Source: an uncultured Lachnospiraceae bacterium
Lineage (GTDB): Bacteria; Bacillota; Clostridia; Lachnospirales; Lachnospiraceae
Direction: 5' to 3'
DNA length: 64,000 bases
Assembly (NCBI GenBank): GCA_910578115.1
Contig: CAJTPO010000022.1
Location: 1,361-65,360, forward strand
Shown here: positions 17,773-26,142 of the stretch, one piece after another
How the letters are laid out: each line of letters opens with the position of its first letter
Position numbering within the stretch: position 1 is the stretch's first letter
Notes under the pieces: generated by a model
The model's input: the letters and a program-made list of their open reading frames with translations, nothing else
The model's database searches: none
Told to the model about the DNA's origin: nothing
Translations under genes and position numbers: made by a program

Positions 17773-18735
17773 CTATAGCCCTCCTCTTCTGAATAATGCG
17801 TAGAAAGCATACATCGTGCAGGCAACCTCCAGTCCCACACAGAAGTTGATAGGCAGGATGATGCCACTGCTTAGTATGTGCCCCGGAATGCCCAGAGGAA
17901 TATGATTTTCAATGCCGTTAGCCCCGGTCACATAGAAATATGTGCCGATCAGGCCGTACATGCACAGCGCGGTGATCTTCGCGATCTTATAGATGTGCTC
18001 GTCGAAGAAACGCTGCGTCTTGTGGAAGCCGAAAGCGCTGGTGTACAGGATCAGGCCCGCACCCATGATGGCGCCGCCGGAGAAACCGCCGCCCGGTGAC
18101 AGATGGCCGTTTAAGATAATATAAATACCGAAAATAAAGATGATCGGCGCGAGTACCAGAGCGGTGCCCTGCAGGATCGCATCGTTTTTCGGCTCGAAAC
18201 GGCGGTCGCTCATGGCCTCCTGTTTCTTAAGGATCGCGTCGTCCACCATCAACAGGATCATCACACAGCAGGTGGCGATAAAGAGCACGTTGGTCTCGCC
18301 GAAGGTATCAAAAGCCCGGTAGGTGAGGATCATGCCGGACACGATGTTGAGCGCGCCCGTCTCCTGCAGACCGTCCTCGATGTAACGCTCGGATACCACG
18401 TTGTTGACCGGGTTATCCGGGTTGCCGCTGGGCGGCAGATACGATACCGTCACCAGCAGGACGCCTACCAGTGCAATACAGAAAAAAACGGCGCTGGCGG
18501 TATAAATCTTATGGAAAAGCCGGGCCAGCGTGTTGGCCTCGGGATCGTATACTTTGTCACGGCGCATCTGCGCTTCCCGCATCCGTTCGATGATCGTCTC
18601 GCTGGGAAGCACCTTTTCCTCCTGTGCCTGCATCTCCACCTGACCCAGATAAGGATCCTTACTGCCGGAGAGCCACCCGAAAAAGCGTCCGGCCATTGTC
18701 TTGTCATATTCTTCGTTTGGTTTTCGCCTACTCAT
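17773..18735 (-). CDS. MbhE-like/MnhB fusion subunit of Mrp-type antiporter
   Basis: A 320-residue protein combining two parts usually encoded separately or at the C-terminus of MrpA. Residues about 1-60 are a charged cytoplasmic segment; 65-160 look like the MbhE-type module (LVTVSYLPPSGNPDNPVNNV ... ETGALNIVSGMILTYRAFDTFGE); and 180-318 form an MnhB domain (NGHLSPGGGFSGGAIMGAG). It overlaps the upstream DUF4040 gene by 8 bases. Together with that gene it supplies the pieces that in Bacillus form the MrpA C-terminus and MrpB. Confidence 0.8.
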   Translation of the reverse strand: MSRRKPNEEYDKTMAGRFFGWLSGSKDPYLGQVEMQAQEEKVLPSETIIERMREAQMRRDKVYDPEANTLARLFHKIYTASAVFFCIALVGVLLVTVSYLPPSGNPDNPVNNVVSERYIEDGLQETGALNIVSGMILTYRAFDTFGETNVLFIATCCVMILLMVDDAILKKQEAMSDRRFEPKNDAILQGTALVLAPIIFIFGIYIILNGHLSPGGGFSGGAIMGAGLILYTSAFGFHKTQRFFDEHIYKIAKITALCMYGLIGTYFYVTGANGIENHIPLGIPGHILSSGIILPINFCVGLEVACTMYAFYALFRRGGL

Positions 18736-19072
18736 GTGCCGGTTCCGCCTTTCTGTCTTCTGCTTCGCTTTCCTGTCTGCCCTGTGCCGCCGCGTCGTTA
18801 TTTTTTGCTGCGGTGGTTTCCGCCTTCTCGCTCTCGATACGGATCGCCTGAATCTTCTTAAGCGTAGCGAAGAAAAGGATACTGGTCACACCCGCGCCTA
18901 CCGCCGCCTCTGTGATGGCCAGGTCGGGAGATTCCAGACAGACCCAGAGTATGGACATGATCAGGCTGTAGGACATATAGATCAGAATGGAATTTAAGAG
19001 GTTACGCGAAAAACTCACGGAGATTGCGCACACCACCAGAAAACCCAGCAGTATAGATTGAAAAATGGTCAT
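18728..19072 (-). CDS. MbhD/DUF4040-like small subunit of Mrp-type antiporter
   Basis: A 114-residue protein with three membrane helices in the first 75 residues, including SPDLAITEAAVGAGVTSILF, the DUF4040/MbhD signature with its membrane glutamate. The remainder is a hydrophilic, charged Ala/Glu-rich tail (about 75-114) without obvious homology. It overlaps MrpG by 4 bases at its start and the MnhB-type gene by 8 bases at its end. Confidence 0.75.
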   Translation of the reverse strand: MTIFQSILLGFLVVCAISVSFSRNLLNSILIYMSYSLIMSILWVCLESPDLAITEAAVGAGVTSILFFATLKKIQAIRIESEKAETTAAKNNDAAAQGRQESEAEDRKAEPAHE

Positions 19073-19503
19073 TTCGTATCGCCTCCTGTTGAAATCACAT
19101 CATCTGCAAAATGATTCTGCTGTGTGGCAGATCCTTCCAATTTTACAGCAGCCAGTTCGTTTTCTAAAGTTTTCAATTCCGGATAGACGGTGCAGTGCGC
19201 TTCCAGATTGTCATTGGTAGCCACTTCCAGCCTGGCCAGCACATGAGAAGATACCGGGGAAGCCAGCCACAGGAAGACGACGATCAACAGCAGTTTCAGG
19301 GTGGTGTAATTCCAACCCGAGAAGATCATCAGCCCGATCATACAGGAGCTGATGCCCAGCGTGTCGCCCATGGCCGTGGCGTGCATTCTGTTCAGTACAT
19401 ACCGGAAATGAAACACGCCGAAGATTTCCGTAAAAAAGATCACCAGTCCGATCAGCAGGAACACACTCCCGGCAATCAGACGCAGCCACTCAAAAACTCC
19501 CAT
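19069..19503 (-). CDS. MnhG/MrpG-like antiporter subunit
   Basis: A 144-residue protein. ATG 19503 is chosen because AAGGAGG is 8 bases upstream; the longer frame covers the end of the MrpF gene. Three membrane helices contain the MrpG motif FGVFHFRYVLNRMHATAMGDTL (in part). The C-terminal 50 residues are a soluble extension (VYPELKTLENELAAVKLEGS) longer than usual. It overlaps the 3' end of mrpF by 14 bases. Confidence 0.8.
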   Translation of the reverse strand: MGVFEWLRLIAGSVFLLIGLVIFFTEIFGVFHFRYVLNRMHATAMGDTLGISSCMIGLMIFSGWNYTTLKLLLIVVFLWLASPVSSHVLARLEVATNDNLEAHCTVYPELKTLENELAAVKLEGSATQQNHFADDVISTGGDTK

Positions 19504-19828
19504 CGGACATACCTCCTTCCGTTTCTGTATCTTCCTCTGGATGCTCCGCCTTATGCCGCTTTTCCTCATAGATTCCGATGTACACTTTGGACAGGACCAC
19601 TACTGACAGGAAACTGATCATGGCGTAGATCAGGCAGATATCCACCAGATATCCCTCATCCAGCATCAGCGCCAGAATGGCGATCATCACCATGACCATG
19701 GTGCCCATCATATTGACCGATACAAGACGGTCAGCGATGCGCGGCCCCTTGACGGCACGGATCAGGCAGGGAAAAAGCATGACGGCCAGGATGACCAGTA
19801 TTGTAATGTAAAGATTATGGTATAGCAT
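19490..19828 (-). CDS. MnhF/MrpF-like antiporter subunit
   Basis: A 112-residue protein with three membrane segments and the MrpF motif KGPRIADRLVSVNMMGTMV. ATG 19828 has GGAGG 6 bases upstream. The acidic tail EEDTETEGGMSDGSF overlaps the start of mrpG. It forms the small-subunit core with MrpE and MrpG. Confidence 0.8.
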   Translation of the reverse strand: MLYHNLYITILVILAVMLFPCLIRAVKGPRIADRLVSVNMMGTMVMVMIAILALMLDEGYLVDICLIYAMISFLSVVVLSKVYIGIYEEKRHKAEHPEEDTETEGGMSDGSF

Positions 19829-19877
19829 TTTTACCTCCATTCCGAAGCGCTTTGCGCTGAGAACGCGCACAAAAGAA

Positions 19878-20342
19878 CTAATGCACATTCTCTATTCTTT
19901 CCAGTAGTTCTACGAATATAGACGAATCTATGCCAACCGCCAGATCCTTGTCCAGACAATGAACGGTATATTCGTCATCCTTAAGGCTGACGGTGATGGT
20001 GCCCGGGGTCAGGGTGATAGAATTGGCCAGCAGCACTCTGGCGAAGGTAGATGTGAGGTTCGTCTTAAAATGGATGACGACCGGTTCAAGCTCGTACCTG
20101 GAAGAGTAGATCATCTTAAAGACTGCCATATTTGCCTTCAGGATTTCCGTTACCAGAACGAATACATAGTGAATCAGCAGAAAGAACCTCTTGCAAAGCC
20201 GGATATCATCACCAGGCCTGTAGCCGAGGAAACGGCAGATAAACCAGTAGATCAGCCCGGATACCACAACGCCAAAGGCGGCGATCTCCAGTGTAAACTG
20301 CCCGTTAAAAATGATCCATATCAGAAAAAATACAAGGTACAT
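19878..20342 (-). CDS. MnhE/MrpE-like antiporter subunit
   Basis: A 154-residue protein with two or three N-terminal membrane helices and a cytoplasmic C-terminal half. It includes the family motif ANSITLTPGTITVSL (residues about 107-121). ATG 20342 is preferred over GTG 20348 because AAGGAG is 8 bases from the ATG but only 2 from the GTG. It is the first gene of the nine-gene operon. Mrp complexes exchange Na+ or K+ for H+ at the membrane and support pH and salt tolerance. Confidence 0.8.
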   Translation of the reverse strand: MYLVFFLIWIIFNGQFTLEIAAFGVVVSGLIYWFICRFLGYRPGDDIRLCKRFFLLIHYVFVLVTEILKANMAVFKMIYSSRYELEPVVIHFKTNLTSTFARVLLANSITLTPGTITVSLKDDEYTVHCLDKDLAVGIDSSIFVELLERIENVH

Positions 20343-20431
20343 ATTCACAGCTCCTTCGTAGGATTTGTATCAATCAGCATTATTTAGTCTGTTTCTTCTT
20401 ATTAAAAAGGTGAAACAGATTGACCTTTGCA

Positions 20432-20460
20432 ATTATGTATCCATCTGCGGGAAATGTCAA
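20432..20460 (-). promoter_or_regulatory. Strong SigA-type promoter of the antiporter operon
   Basis: On the minus strand TTGACA (20460-20455) and CATAAT (20437-20432) are separated by exactly 17 bases. The distance to the MrpE start is about 85 bases. This is the only good promoter found for the operon. Confidence 0.75.
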
Positions 20461-20625
20461 GAGGGGGAAGGGATAAGAAAGTGTAAAAGTTTGTGGGGCA
20501 TTTCTGATTTGGGGTTTTGTTGCGAGTGCCAATTATGATGTGGTGTATTTCAAAATATGGAAAAACAGTTGTAAAGATTATGGGAAAATTGCAGACTATG
20601 AGAACTGAAGCTGTGAACACTTTAT

Positions 20626-20742
20626 TTACAGATACCAGCTGGGCGGTATATAGAATGGCGGGGCGAGATAAGCTTCCATATATAATTCTTTTGCACGCTC
20701 GAATCGTACAAGAGCCAAAGATTTAAAATCTTTTTCATCCAT
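20626..20742 (-). pseudogene. Truncated HEPN-like partner of the MNT gene
   Basis: A minus-strand frame begins at ATG 20742, overlapping the stop of the MNT gene, as HEPN genes usually do. It reads MDEKDFKSLALVRFERAKEL, which matches the usual N-terminus of HEPN proteins (short helix with RxERAKE). After about 24 residues the similarity stops and the frame ends at 20626 after 38 codons. The helices that should carry the RX4-6H motif are absent. It is probably a remnant of a toxin gene deleted at its 3' part. Confidence 0.5.
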
Positions 20743-21088
20743 ACAGCTTTATCCCCTCTTTATCAATATTTTTGAAATAACCATACCAGCTCTTTTTTTC
20801 CTCAAATTCATCATAAGGAAGGAGTACAAAATTTACAATTGCAAAATATTTTAATGCCAGTTTTGTTGCTACTTCATCAATTTTATCACTATATTTCCAA
20901 GAATCGCGCCGGTCACCTTTGACAAGAAGAGCAATGTCTACATCAGAGCATTCTCTAAAATTACCTCGTGCACATGAACCATATAGAATCATTTTCACAA
21001 GATCACTTTGCATAAATTCTCTAACAAGATCTGGTGTTTCCTCTTTTATTTTTTCGATAATATCTCTATTTAATTCTATATTTTCCAT
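20735..21088 (-). CDS. MNT-type minimal nucleotidyltransferase
   Basis: A 117-residue nucleotidyltransferase with the intact motif LYGSCARGNFRECSDVD (residues 35-51; Gly37-Ser38 and Asp49/Asp51). ATG 21088 has GGGAAG about 8 bases upstream; GTG 21097 would put the start on the SD. MNT proteins AMPylate and silence a HEPN RNase partner encoded immediately downstream. Here only the first part of that partner remains, so this may be an orphan antitoxin. The local AT content is high compared with the antiporter operon next door. Confidence 0.8.
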   Translation of the reverse strand: MENIELNRDIIEKIKEETPDLVREFMQSDLVKMILYGSCARGNFRECSDVDIALLVKGDRRDSWKYSDKIDEVATKLALKYFAIVNFVLLPYDEFEEKKSWYGYFKNIDKEGIKLYG

Positions 21089-21427
21089 AAGACACACTTC
21101 CCTGGTATTGTTCCCTTGTTATTTTACCCTCTAAAACTATTTGTAGTCACTATAGATGCACATTCTCAAAAATTAACTCTGCCTAAATACACGCGGCCAG
21201 CCTTTTCACTGGTTGGATTTCTTCTTTCTGATGCTTTTTAATTTGAAATGATATTTCTCCTAATATTTATCGTAACACACTTCTATAAATTTATCTATCT
21301 GAAAATCTATCAAATTCATAAACGACAGATGGTTTTTTCTATACGTAAATCAACAAACAATGGAAAGAGACTATTTGCCGGTTACTATAAGTACAGGGGA
21401 GGTGTTTGAGTATGATAAATGGACGGA

Positions 21428-21457
21428 TTGCATATCTGCTCCCAAAAATGGTATACT
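21428..21457 (+). promoter_or_regulatory. Possible promoter for dcd
   Basis: TTGCAT and TATACT are separated by 18 bases, about 215 bases before the dcd start. The leader would include the repeat half-copy. Good match to the consensus, but a long leader makes the assignment tentative. Confidence 0.4.
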
Positions 21458-21490
21458 GTTAGCGGCAGCAAGGAGAAGAGGAGATGGAAT

Positions 21491-21540
21491 GAAAGCTTTT
21501 GCAGGGTCGAAAGCGAAATTTCTAATGTCGTTAACTATAA
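21491..21540 (-). repeat. Half-copy of the MITE-like element found at 2030-2134
   Basis: These 50 bases match the inverted left half of the 105-bp element (2079 to 2030) at 42 of 50 positions, including the terminal word TCTAATGTCGTT. The opposite terminal repeat cannot be found at the expected distance, so this copy is truncated or has diverged. Confidence 0.65.
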
Positions 21541-21671
21541 AAATGGGGAGACGTTATGCAGCATAAGAAGTTATACTGACGGCTTCCGGTAGTAATCTGG
21601 CTGATATTAATTATATCAAAGAATGATCAGCTATTATAGGTATATGTAATAATAGGGAAAGGAATAACACC

Positions 21672-22214
21672 ATGATCTTATCGGATAAAACAATCCTCTC
21701 GTTACTCAAACAGGGCACACTTTCCATAGCGCCGCTTCAAGAGAATCAGATCCAGCCGGCCAGTGTAGACATAAGGCTCGGAGACACTTTCAGCGTTGTA
21801 GAAGATTCTTCCACGGCAATCCTTACACTCTCACAGAAAATGATATATAAGGAAATCCATGCGGACAAATATCTGCTCCTGCCGGGACAGTTTGTTTTGG
21901 CAACGACAATGGAATATATCAGCCTGCCCGATAACCTGACGGCGTTTGTGGAGGGGCGCAGTTCGCTTGGCCGTATGGGATTATTTATTCAAAATGCCGG
22001 CTGGGTCGATCCGGGGTTTTCCGGGGAGATTACGCTGGAGCTGTTTAATGCGAACCGCTGCGCCATCGAGTTACAGGCCGGCCGCAGGATAGGGCAGCTG
22101 GTATTTGCACGGATGGATCAGGAGGCTCTGCATCCTTACCGCGGCAAATATCAGGGGCAGCGGGGAGCTACGGGGTCGATGGTATATTTGGATGAGGAAT
22201 CCGCCAGGCGGTAG
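21672..22214 (+). CDS. dcd: dCTP deaminase
   Basis: A 180-residue protein of the Dcd/dUTPase-like trimeric family, converting dCTP to dUTP (or directly to dUMP in bifunctional forms). Family motifs are plain: QIQPASVDIRLGD near residue 27, the nucleotide-binding EGRSSLGRMG at about 95-104, and AGWVDPGFSGEITLEL with its catalytic Glu. The length fits. SD GGGAAAGGA precedes ATG 21672. It is monocistronic or the first gene before the ABC array, from which it is separated by about 200 bases. The C-terminal Gln/Arg-rich closing loop (KYQGQRGATGS) is intact. Confidence 0.9.
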   Translation: MILSDKTILSLLKQGTLSIAPLQENQIQPASVDIRLGDTFSVVEDSSTAILTLSQKMIYKEIHADKYLLLPGQFVLATTMEYISLPDNLTAFVEGRSSLGRMGLFIQNAGWVDPGFSGEITLELFNANRCAIELQAGRRIGQLVFARMDQEALHPYRGKYQGQRGATGSMVYLDEESARR

Positions 22215-22412
22215 AGGCCATGTTTGATAAACGTTTTAACGGAATGCTCATTTTCCGGATTTTAATAGATGCGACACATATGTCGGTTGCAGTACGGAAA
22301 AATAAAAAGATAAAAGCGCCTGGATGGACAATGATGTAGTTTTATGGAAAACAAATGAATGTGTCAGAATCTGGTATTATTTTTGAAGCACACAGGCGAG
22401 GAGAACAAACCC

Positions 22413-24203
22413 ATGTTTAAAAATTCTTTCAGATCTGTTTCAGTAATCTGGGGATGCGCAAGACTGCTCGCAATTTTAAAAATCCTTCAAAGTATACTGA
22501 CGGCTGTCTTAACACCAATGAGTATTTATCTGACTCAAATACTGATTGATAATATTGAACGTTTCACAGCCGGAGAAGCAAGCCTGTCTTATATCATCGG
22601 AATCTTTATCGGTTTATTGATTTCCCTTATATTTTTGTCAAGTTCCGCTTTTTTTGACCAGTTGATTAAAATATCGTTAGAAAGAGGCGTAAATCAAAAT
22701 CTGACAACGATTATTGTAAAAAAGTTTCTTACAGTTGATTATTGGTGTTTTGAAGACAGGGATATAGCGGATGTTATGAATCGCATGGGAGAAGCACCGC
22801 AGAAAAATATTCTGAATATCTTTTTGAACACTTTAGAGAGTTTGACACTTTTGATCACAATAATGGGGACATCCGTTGTTTTTGCACAAGTGTCCATATG
22901 GTTTTCCATCCTCTTTTTCATTATCCTCATTCCTGTGCTCTGGCTGGATTTTAAAGCAATGGACATGATGAATACGCTGTTTCACGATCAGTCAGAACAA
23001 GAAAGGAAGCTCAGGTATTTAAGCAGCCTCCTGAATGCCAAAAATTCTTTACTGGAGTTGAAAATTTTTGGAGCAGTCGAATATATCCTGTCAAAGTGGA
23101 GATCACTGAACAAAAAGGTTTTGGATGAAAGGGTAAAAACTACAATCCGTTCTCAAAAATATTTTGCGCTCAGCACGGTATTGACGATTCTTTGGTGTGG
23201 TTTGGTGGTGACTGCTCTTATTTGGAATATCAATAATGCTGTGATCAGTATTGGTATGTTTGTATCGCTGATCGGTTCCTGCGGTACAATATTGGGATTG
23301 GGCGAGACATTATCAAGAACCTTTTCTTCTCTTTCGCAAGAGCACTTCATTATGAAATATTATGATTGTTTTCTCGCACTGCCGGTTATAGATAACGAAA
23401 AGAGGGAAGCGGATCTGTCCAACCCTCATATTGTTTTTGACAATGTCCATTTTACTTACCCGCATACGGACAGCGAAATCCTAAAGGGGATATCCATGGA
23501 ATTCTATCCAAACCAACGTATTTCCCTGGTAGGAGAAAATGGAGCGGGCAAATCAACGATCATAAAACTGCTTTGCAGGCTGTATAAACCGGACAGCGGA
23601 ATGATTACGATAAATGGTATTGATATTAATGATTTATCAGTGGAGGAATTGAAAAAGGCGTATAGCGTGGTGTTTCAGGATTATGCAACGTATTCGTTAT
23701 CCTTAAGAGAAAATGTTGCCTTCGGTGATATTGATCAGATCGCGGATGATGAAGCCATTACTGAAGCTCTGCAGCAGGGATTATCGTCTGATATATTACA
23801 GCGCTTCCACAATAATTTAGATGCGAACTTAGGTAAAATTGAAGAGGATGGAGTTGATCTTTCAGGCGGGCAGTGGCAGCGCATAGCTGTTTCGAGATCT
23901 TGTCTCTCAAACAGCGCCTTTGTGATATTAGATGAGCCCACTGCTTCTCTGGACCCAATCGCCGAAACAGAAATGTATCAGGCTTTTGCTGCTTTACTGC
24001 GCAAAAAGGGCTGTATCATGATTTCTCATCGCCTTGCAAGTGCCAGATTGGCTGATGCTGTTTATGTATTAAAAGACGGTGTTATTGTCGAGAAAGGTAC
24101 GCACAGCGAACTCATGTCTCATAAAGGCCTGTATGAATCTATGTTTACTGCGCAAAGCGGTTGGTATCGTACTGCGCATACGAATCAGGAGGATGGGATA
24201 TGA
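22413..24203 (+). CDS. ABC exporter half-transporter (TMD-NBD), array gene 1
   Basis: A 596-residue fusion of a six-helix transmembrane domain (about 1-320) and an ATPase domain. The NBD has Walker A GENGAGKST, signature LSGGQWQ, Walker B FVILDEP and H-loop ISHR, all intact. ATG 22413 follows GAGGAG; an upstream frame from 22359 lacks an SD. It overlaps the next gene by an ATGA junction, so genes 1 and 2 probably form a heterodimer. The SGGQWQ signature variant is frequent in Firmicute exporters of peptides and antibiotics, but no substrate is indicated nearby. Confidence 0.85.
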   Translation: MFKNSFRSVSVIWGCARLLAILKILQSILTAVLTPMSIYLTQILIDNIERFTAGEASLSYIIGIFIGLLISLIFLSSSAFFDQLIKISLERGVNQNLTTIIVKKFLTVDYWCFEDRDIADVMNRMGEAPQKNILNIFLNTLESLTLLITIMGTSVVFAQVSIWFSILFFIILIPVLWLDFKAMDMMNTLFHDQSEQERKLRYLSSLLNAKNSLLELKIFGAVEYILSKWRSLNKKVLDERVKTTIRSQKYFALSTVLTILWCGLVVTALIWNINNAVISIGMFVSLIGSCGTILGLGETLSRTFSSLSQEHFIMKYYDCFLALPVIDNEKREADLSNPHIVFDNVHFTYPHTDSEILKGISMEFYPNQRISLVGENGAGKSTIIKLLCRLYKPDSGMITINGIDINDLSVEELKKAYSVVFQDYATYSLSLRENVAFGDIDQIADDEAITEALQQGLSSDILQRFHNNLDANLGKIEEDGVDLSGGQWQRIAVSRSCLSNSAFVILDEPTASLDPIAETEMYQAFAALLRKKGCIMISHRLASARLADAVYVLKDGVIVEKGTHSELMSHKGLYESMFTAQSGWYRTAHTNQEDGI

Positions 24204-25978
24204 AGAAAAAGTATAATGTGCTTCAGATTCTGACTAAAGTATATGGATCTACTTTAAAGGCGGTTCCGTTTTCAGGTATATTAGGCATATTGAATTATCT
24301 TGTTCAAGGCATGTTTCCGGCGGTTACGGCACTGATTTCAGCAGGGCTTTTTGATGCGGCGTATTTATTGACCCGGGAGGGTGATACCTTAACATGCGTC
24401 ATTTTTTACGGAAGTTTGTTTGTCGGCACATATGCTGTAGTTTATATTCTGCAGTTTATTTCGAGCATTACAATTAACGCCGGAATTTATGAACGATGTA
24501 CAAGTTATTATCATATGATGCTTTCCGAAAAAGCGGCGAAGCTTCCCTTAATTTCATTTGAGGATACGGAAGTATTGAATTTGCAGAGCCGGGCCAAAGA
24601 CTGTGCGGAGCGGGAGATTTTAAGCCAGATTTATATGTCGTCAACAGTGTTTATCACAAGTGGAATCAGTGTTATTTCGACGATCTCTGTTTTGGCTTTC
24701 TATAATATATGGCTGGTGCCGGTTTCAATTTTCAGTGTGTTGCCTTATGTCGTTGCGAGAGTACTCAGGGGAAAAGAGTTTTATTTACTAAAGAAAGCGC
24801 AGGCTAAAAAAGCACGCAGGCTGGAGTATCTCTGGGGATTGTTCCACAATAAGCAGGCGGTCAAAGAAATGCGGGTCATGGGATTTGGCGAATACCTTGC
24901 CCAAAAGTGGACTGAGACGAGAGACGAAGTTAATGAAGAATTGTGGCAGCAGAACATGAAAGATGGGAAATCAATGCTGCTTTGTGATACATTAAAAATT
25001 GCGGGCTATGGCTTGAGCGTACTGCTGGCACTCCTTTATGCAGTAAAGGGTGATATTTCCATCGGTGTGTTTGGGGCTTGTATTACAGCGTTTAAAGCGA
25101 TGCAGGAAGCGGCGAAATCTTTTTTGATCGATTTAGGAAACATGCCGGAAAAAACAGCATTTGCAAATGATTATTTTGAGTTTCTTGATCTGCCGGAAGA
25201 CCGGAATGGAACGGTGAGGATTGACGGAATTAAACAGGGTGTAGTTTTGTCGCATGTCAGTTTTGCATATCCAAACAGCGACGGCTATGCATTGAAAAAT
25301 ATCTCTTTCACAATACATAAGGGAGAAAAGATTGTTGTTCTAGGGGTAAATGGCAGCGGGAAGACGACATTATCGAAAATAATCCTGAACATGTATCCGC
25401 CTTCACAGGGCGAAGTGAGATATGATGGCGTATTGTCGTCGGAGATTGATAAAAGTTCCTTATACACTTATGTCTCTGTTGTTCCTCAGAATTTTGTGTC
25501 CTACAGCTTAACCATAAGAGAAAACATTGCAATCTCCGATCTGGCGCATTTGCAGGATGACTCATTGATCAAACAGTCCTTGGTATCATCCGGATTACAG
25601 TCGCTGCTGAATGAAGTGGGCGGTCTGGATGAGCAATTAGGCCGGGAATTTGGCGGAAAAGAGCTTTCAGGCGGGCAGTGGCAAAAGATTGCGATTGCAA
25701 GAGGCTTATTTAAAACAAGCGAACTTATCATCCTGGATGAGCCTACAAGTGCCTTGGATCCACTGCTTGAAACGGAAATATTACAGCAGTTCCTCGAAAT
25801 AGCCAGGGACAAGACAGCGGTCATTATATCTCACAGAGTCGGTTTATGTAAGATGGCTGACAAAATCATCGTGATGAAAGACGGCCGGATTTGCGAAATG
25901 GGCACGCATTATGACCTGATCAGAAAAGACGGGGAATACAGGCGGCTGTATACCGCACAGGAGCAGTGGTATCGCTAG
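24200..25978 (+). CDS. ABC exporter half-transporter, array gene 2
   Basis: A 592-residue TMD-NBD protein. Walker A GVNGSGKTT, signature LSGGQWQK, Walker B LIILDEP and H-loop ISHR are intact. Start ATG 24200 has AGGAGGATGG upstream and overlaps the stop of gene 1. It is a likely heterodimer partner of gene 1 by coupling and similar divergence. Base composition is AT-rich like its neighbours on the left. Confidence 0.85.
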   Translation: MKKKYNVLQILTKVYGSTLKAVPFSGILGILNYLVQGMFPAVTALISAGLFDAAYLLTREGDTLTCVIFYGSLFVGTYAVVYILQFISSITINAGIYERCTSYYHMMLSEKAAKLPLISFEDTEVLNLQSRAKDCAEREILSQIYMSSTVFITSGISVISTISVLAFYNIWLVPVSIFSVLPYVVARVLRGKEFYLLKKAQAKKARRLEYLWGLFHNKQAVKEMRVMGFGEYLAQKWTETRDEVNEELWQQNMKDGKSMLLCDTLKIAGYGLSVLLALLYAVKGDISIGVFGACITAFKAMQEAAKSFLIDLGNMPEKTAFANDYFEFLDLPEDRNGTVRIDGIKQGVVLSHVSFAYPNSDGYALKNISFTIHKGEKIVVLGVNGSGKTTLSKIILNMYPPSQGEVRYDGVLSSEIDKSSLYTYVSVVPQNFVSYSLTIRENIAISDLAHLQDDSLIKQSLVSSGLQSLLNEVGGLDEQLGREFGGKELSGGQWQKIAIARGLFKTSELIILDEPTSALDPLLETEILQQFLEIARDKTAVIISHRVGLCKMADKIIVMKDGRICEMGTHYDLIRKDGEYRRLYTAQEQWYR

Positions 25979-26068
25979 ATGATGGCGTATATTTTGGCGT
26001 ATCTCAAGGCATGGAGCGGTATCTGTAATGGAATAAGAGGCTTGCGGCGCTGTCTTGAAGAACCTTGA
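25979..26068 (+). other. 29-codon ORF between array genes 2 and 3
   Basis: Directly after the stop of gene 2, an ATG begins a 29-residue frame MMAYILAYLKAWSGICNGIR... with two Cys and a basic C-terminal part. It ends in a TTGA overlap with a possible TTG start of the next frame (26065). The only SD-like word (GGAG) is about 14 bases upstream. It could be a small exported or membrane peptide, or chance; I do not call it a gene. Confidence 0.2.
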
Positions 26069-26142
26069 GAAATCCTGTAGAATTGATAACAGGAATGAAT
26101 ACAAAAGCAATAGAAGGAACCATAGAAGGAATCAAGGAAATT

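Larger units (their letters stand above)
21089..21671. other. Gene-poor, AT-rich repeat region before dcd
   Basis: This 583-base stretch has no convincing gene. It holds a TTTGCCGGTTACTATAAG word at about 21374-21391 that matches the hairpin arm at 58718-58732, a possible promoter at 21428-21457 and the half-copy of the MITE-like element at 21491-21540. A short palindrome with arms TGATAT and ATATCA lies at about 21602-21618. Small frames here (for example a 25-codon one after AAGGAGAAGAGGAG) are made of repeat sequence. Confidence 0.55.

Noticed and set aside
20402..20620. 72-codon minus-strand frame downstream of the HEPN remnant
   Set aside because: Considered as the continuation of HEPN after a frameshift, but the sequence has none of the HEPN helices or the RX4-6H motif and spans the antiporter promoter.
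21494..21566. Possible 24- or 25-residue peptide in the repeat half-copy with a good purine-rich SD
   Set aside because: Differences to the other copy (2030-2079) all change the amino acids, so selection acts, if at all, on the DNA and not on a peptide.
22220..22339. 39-codon ORF between dcd and the ABC array
   Set aside because: No clear SD, no recognisable peptide features (no Cys, no leader motif), and it lies in a likely regulatory spacer.
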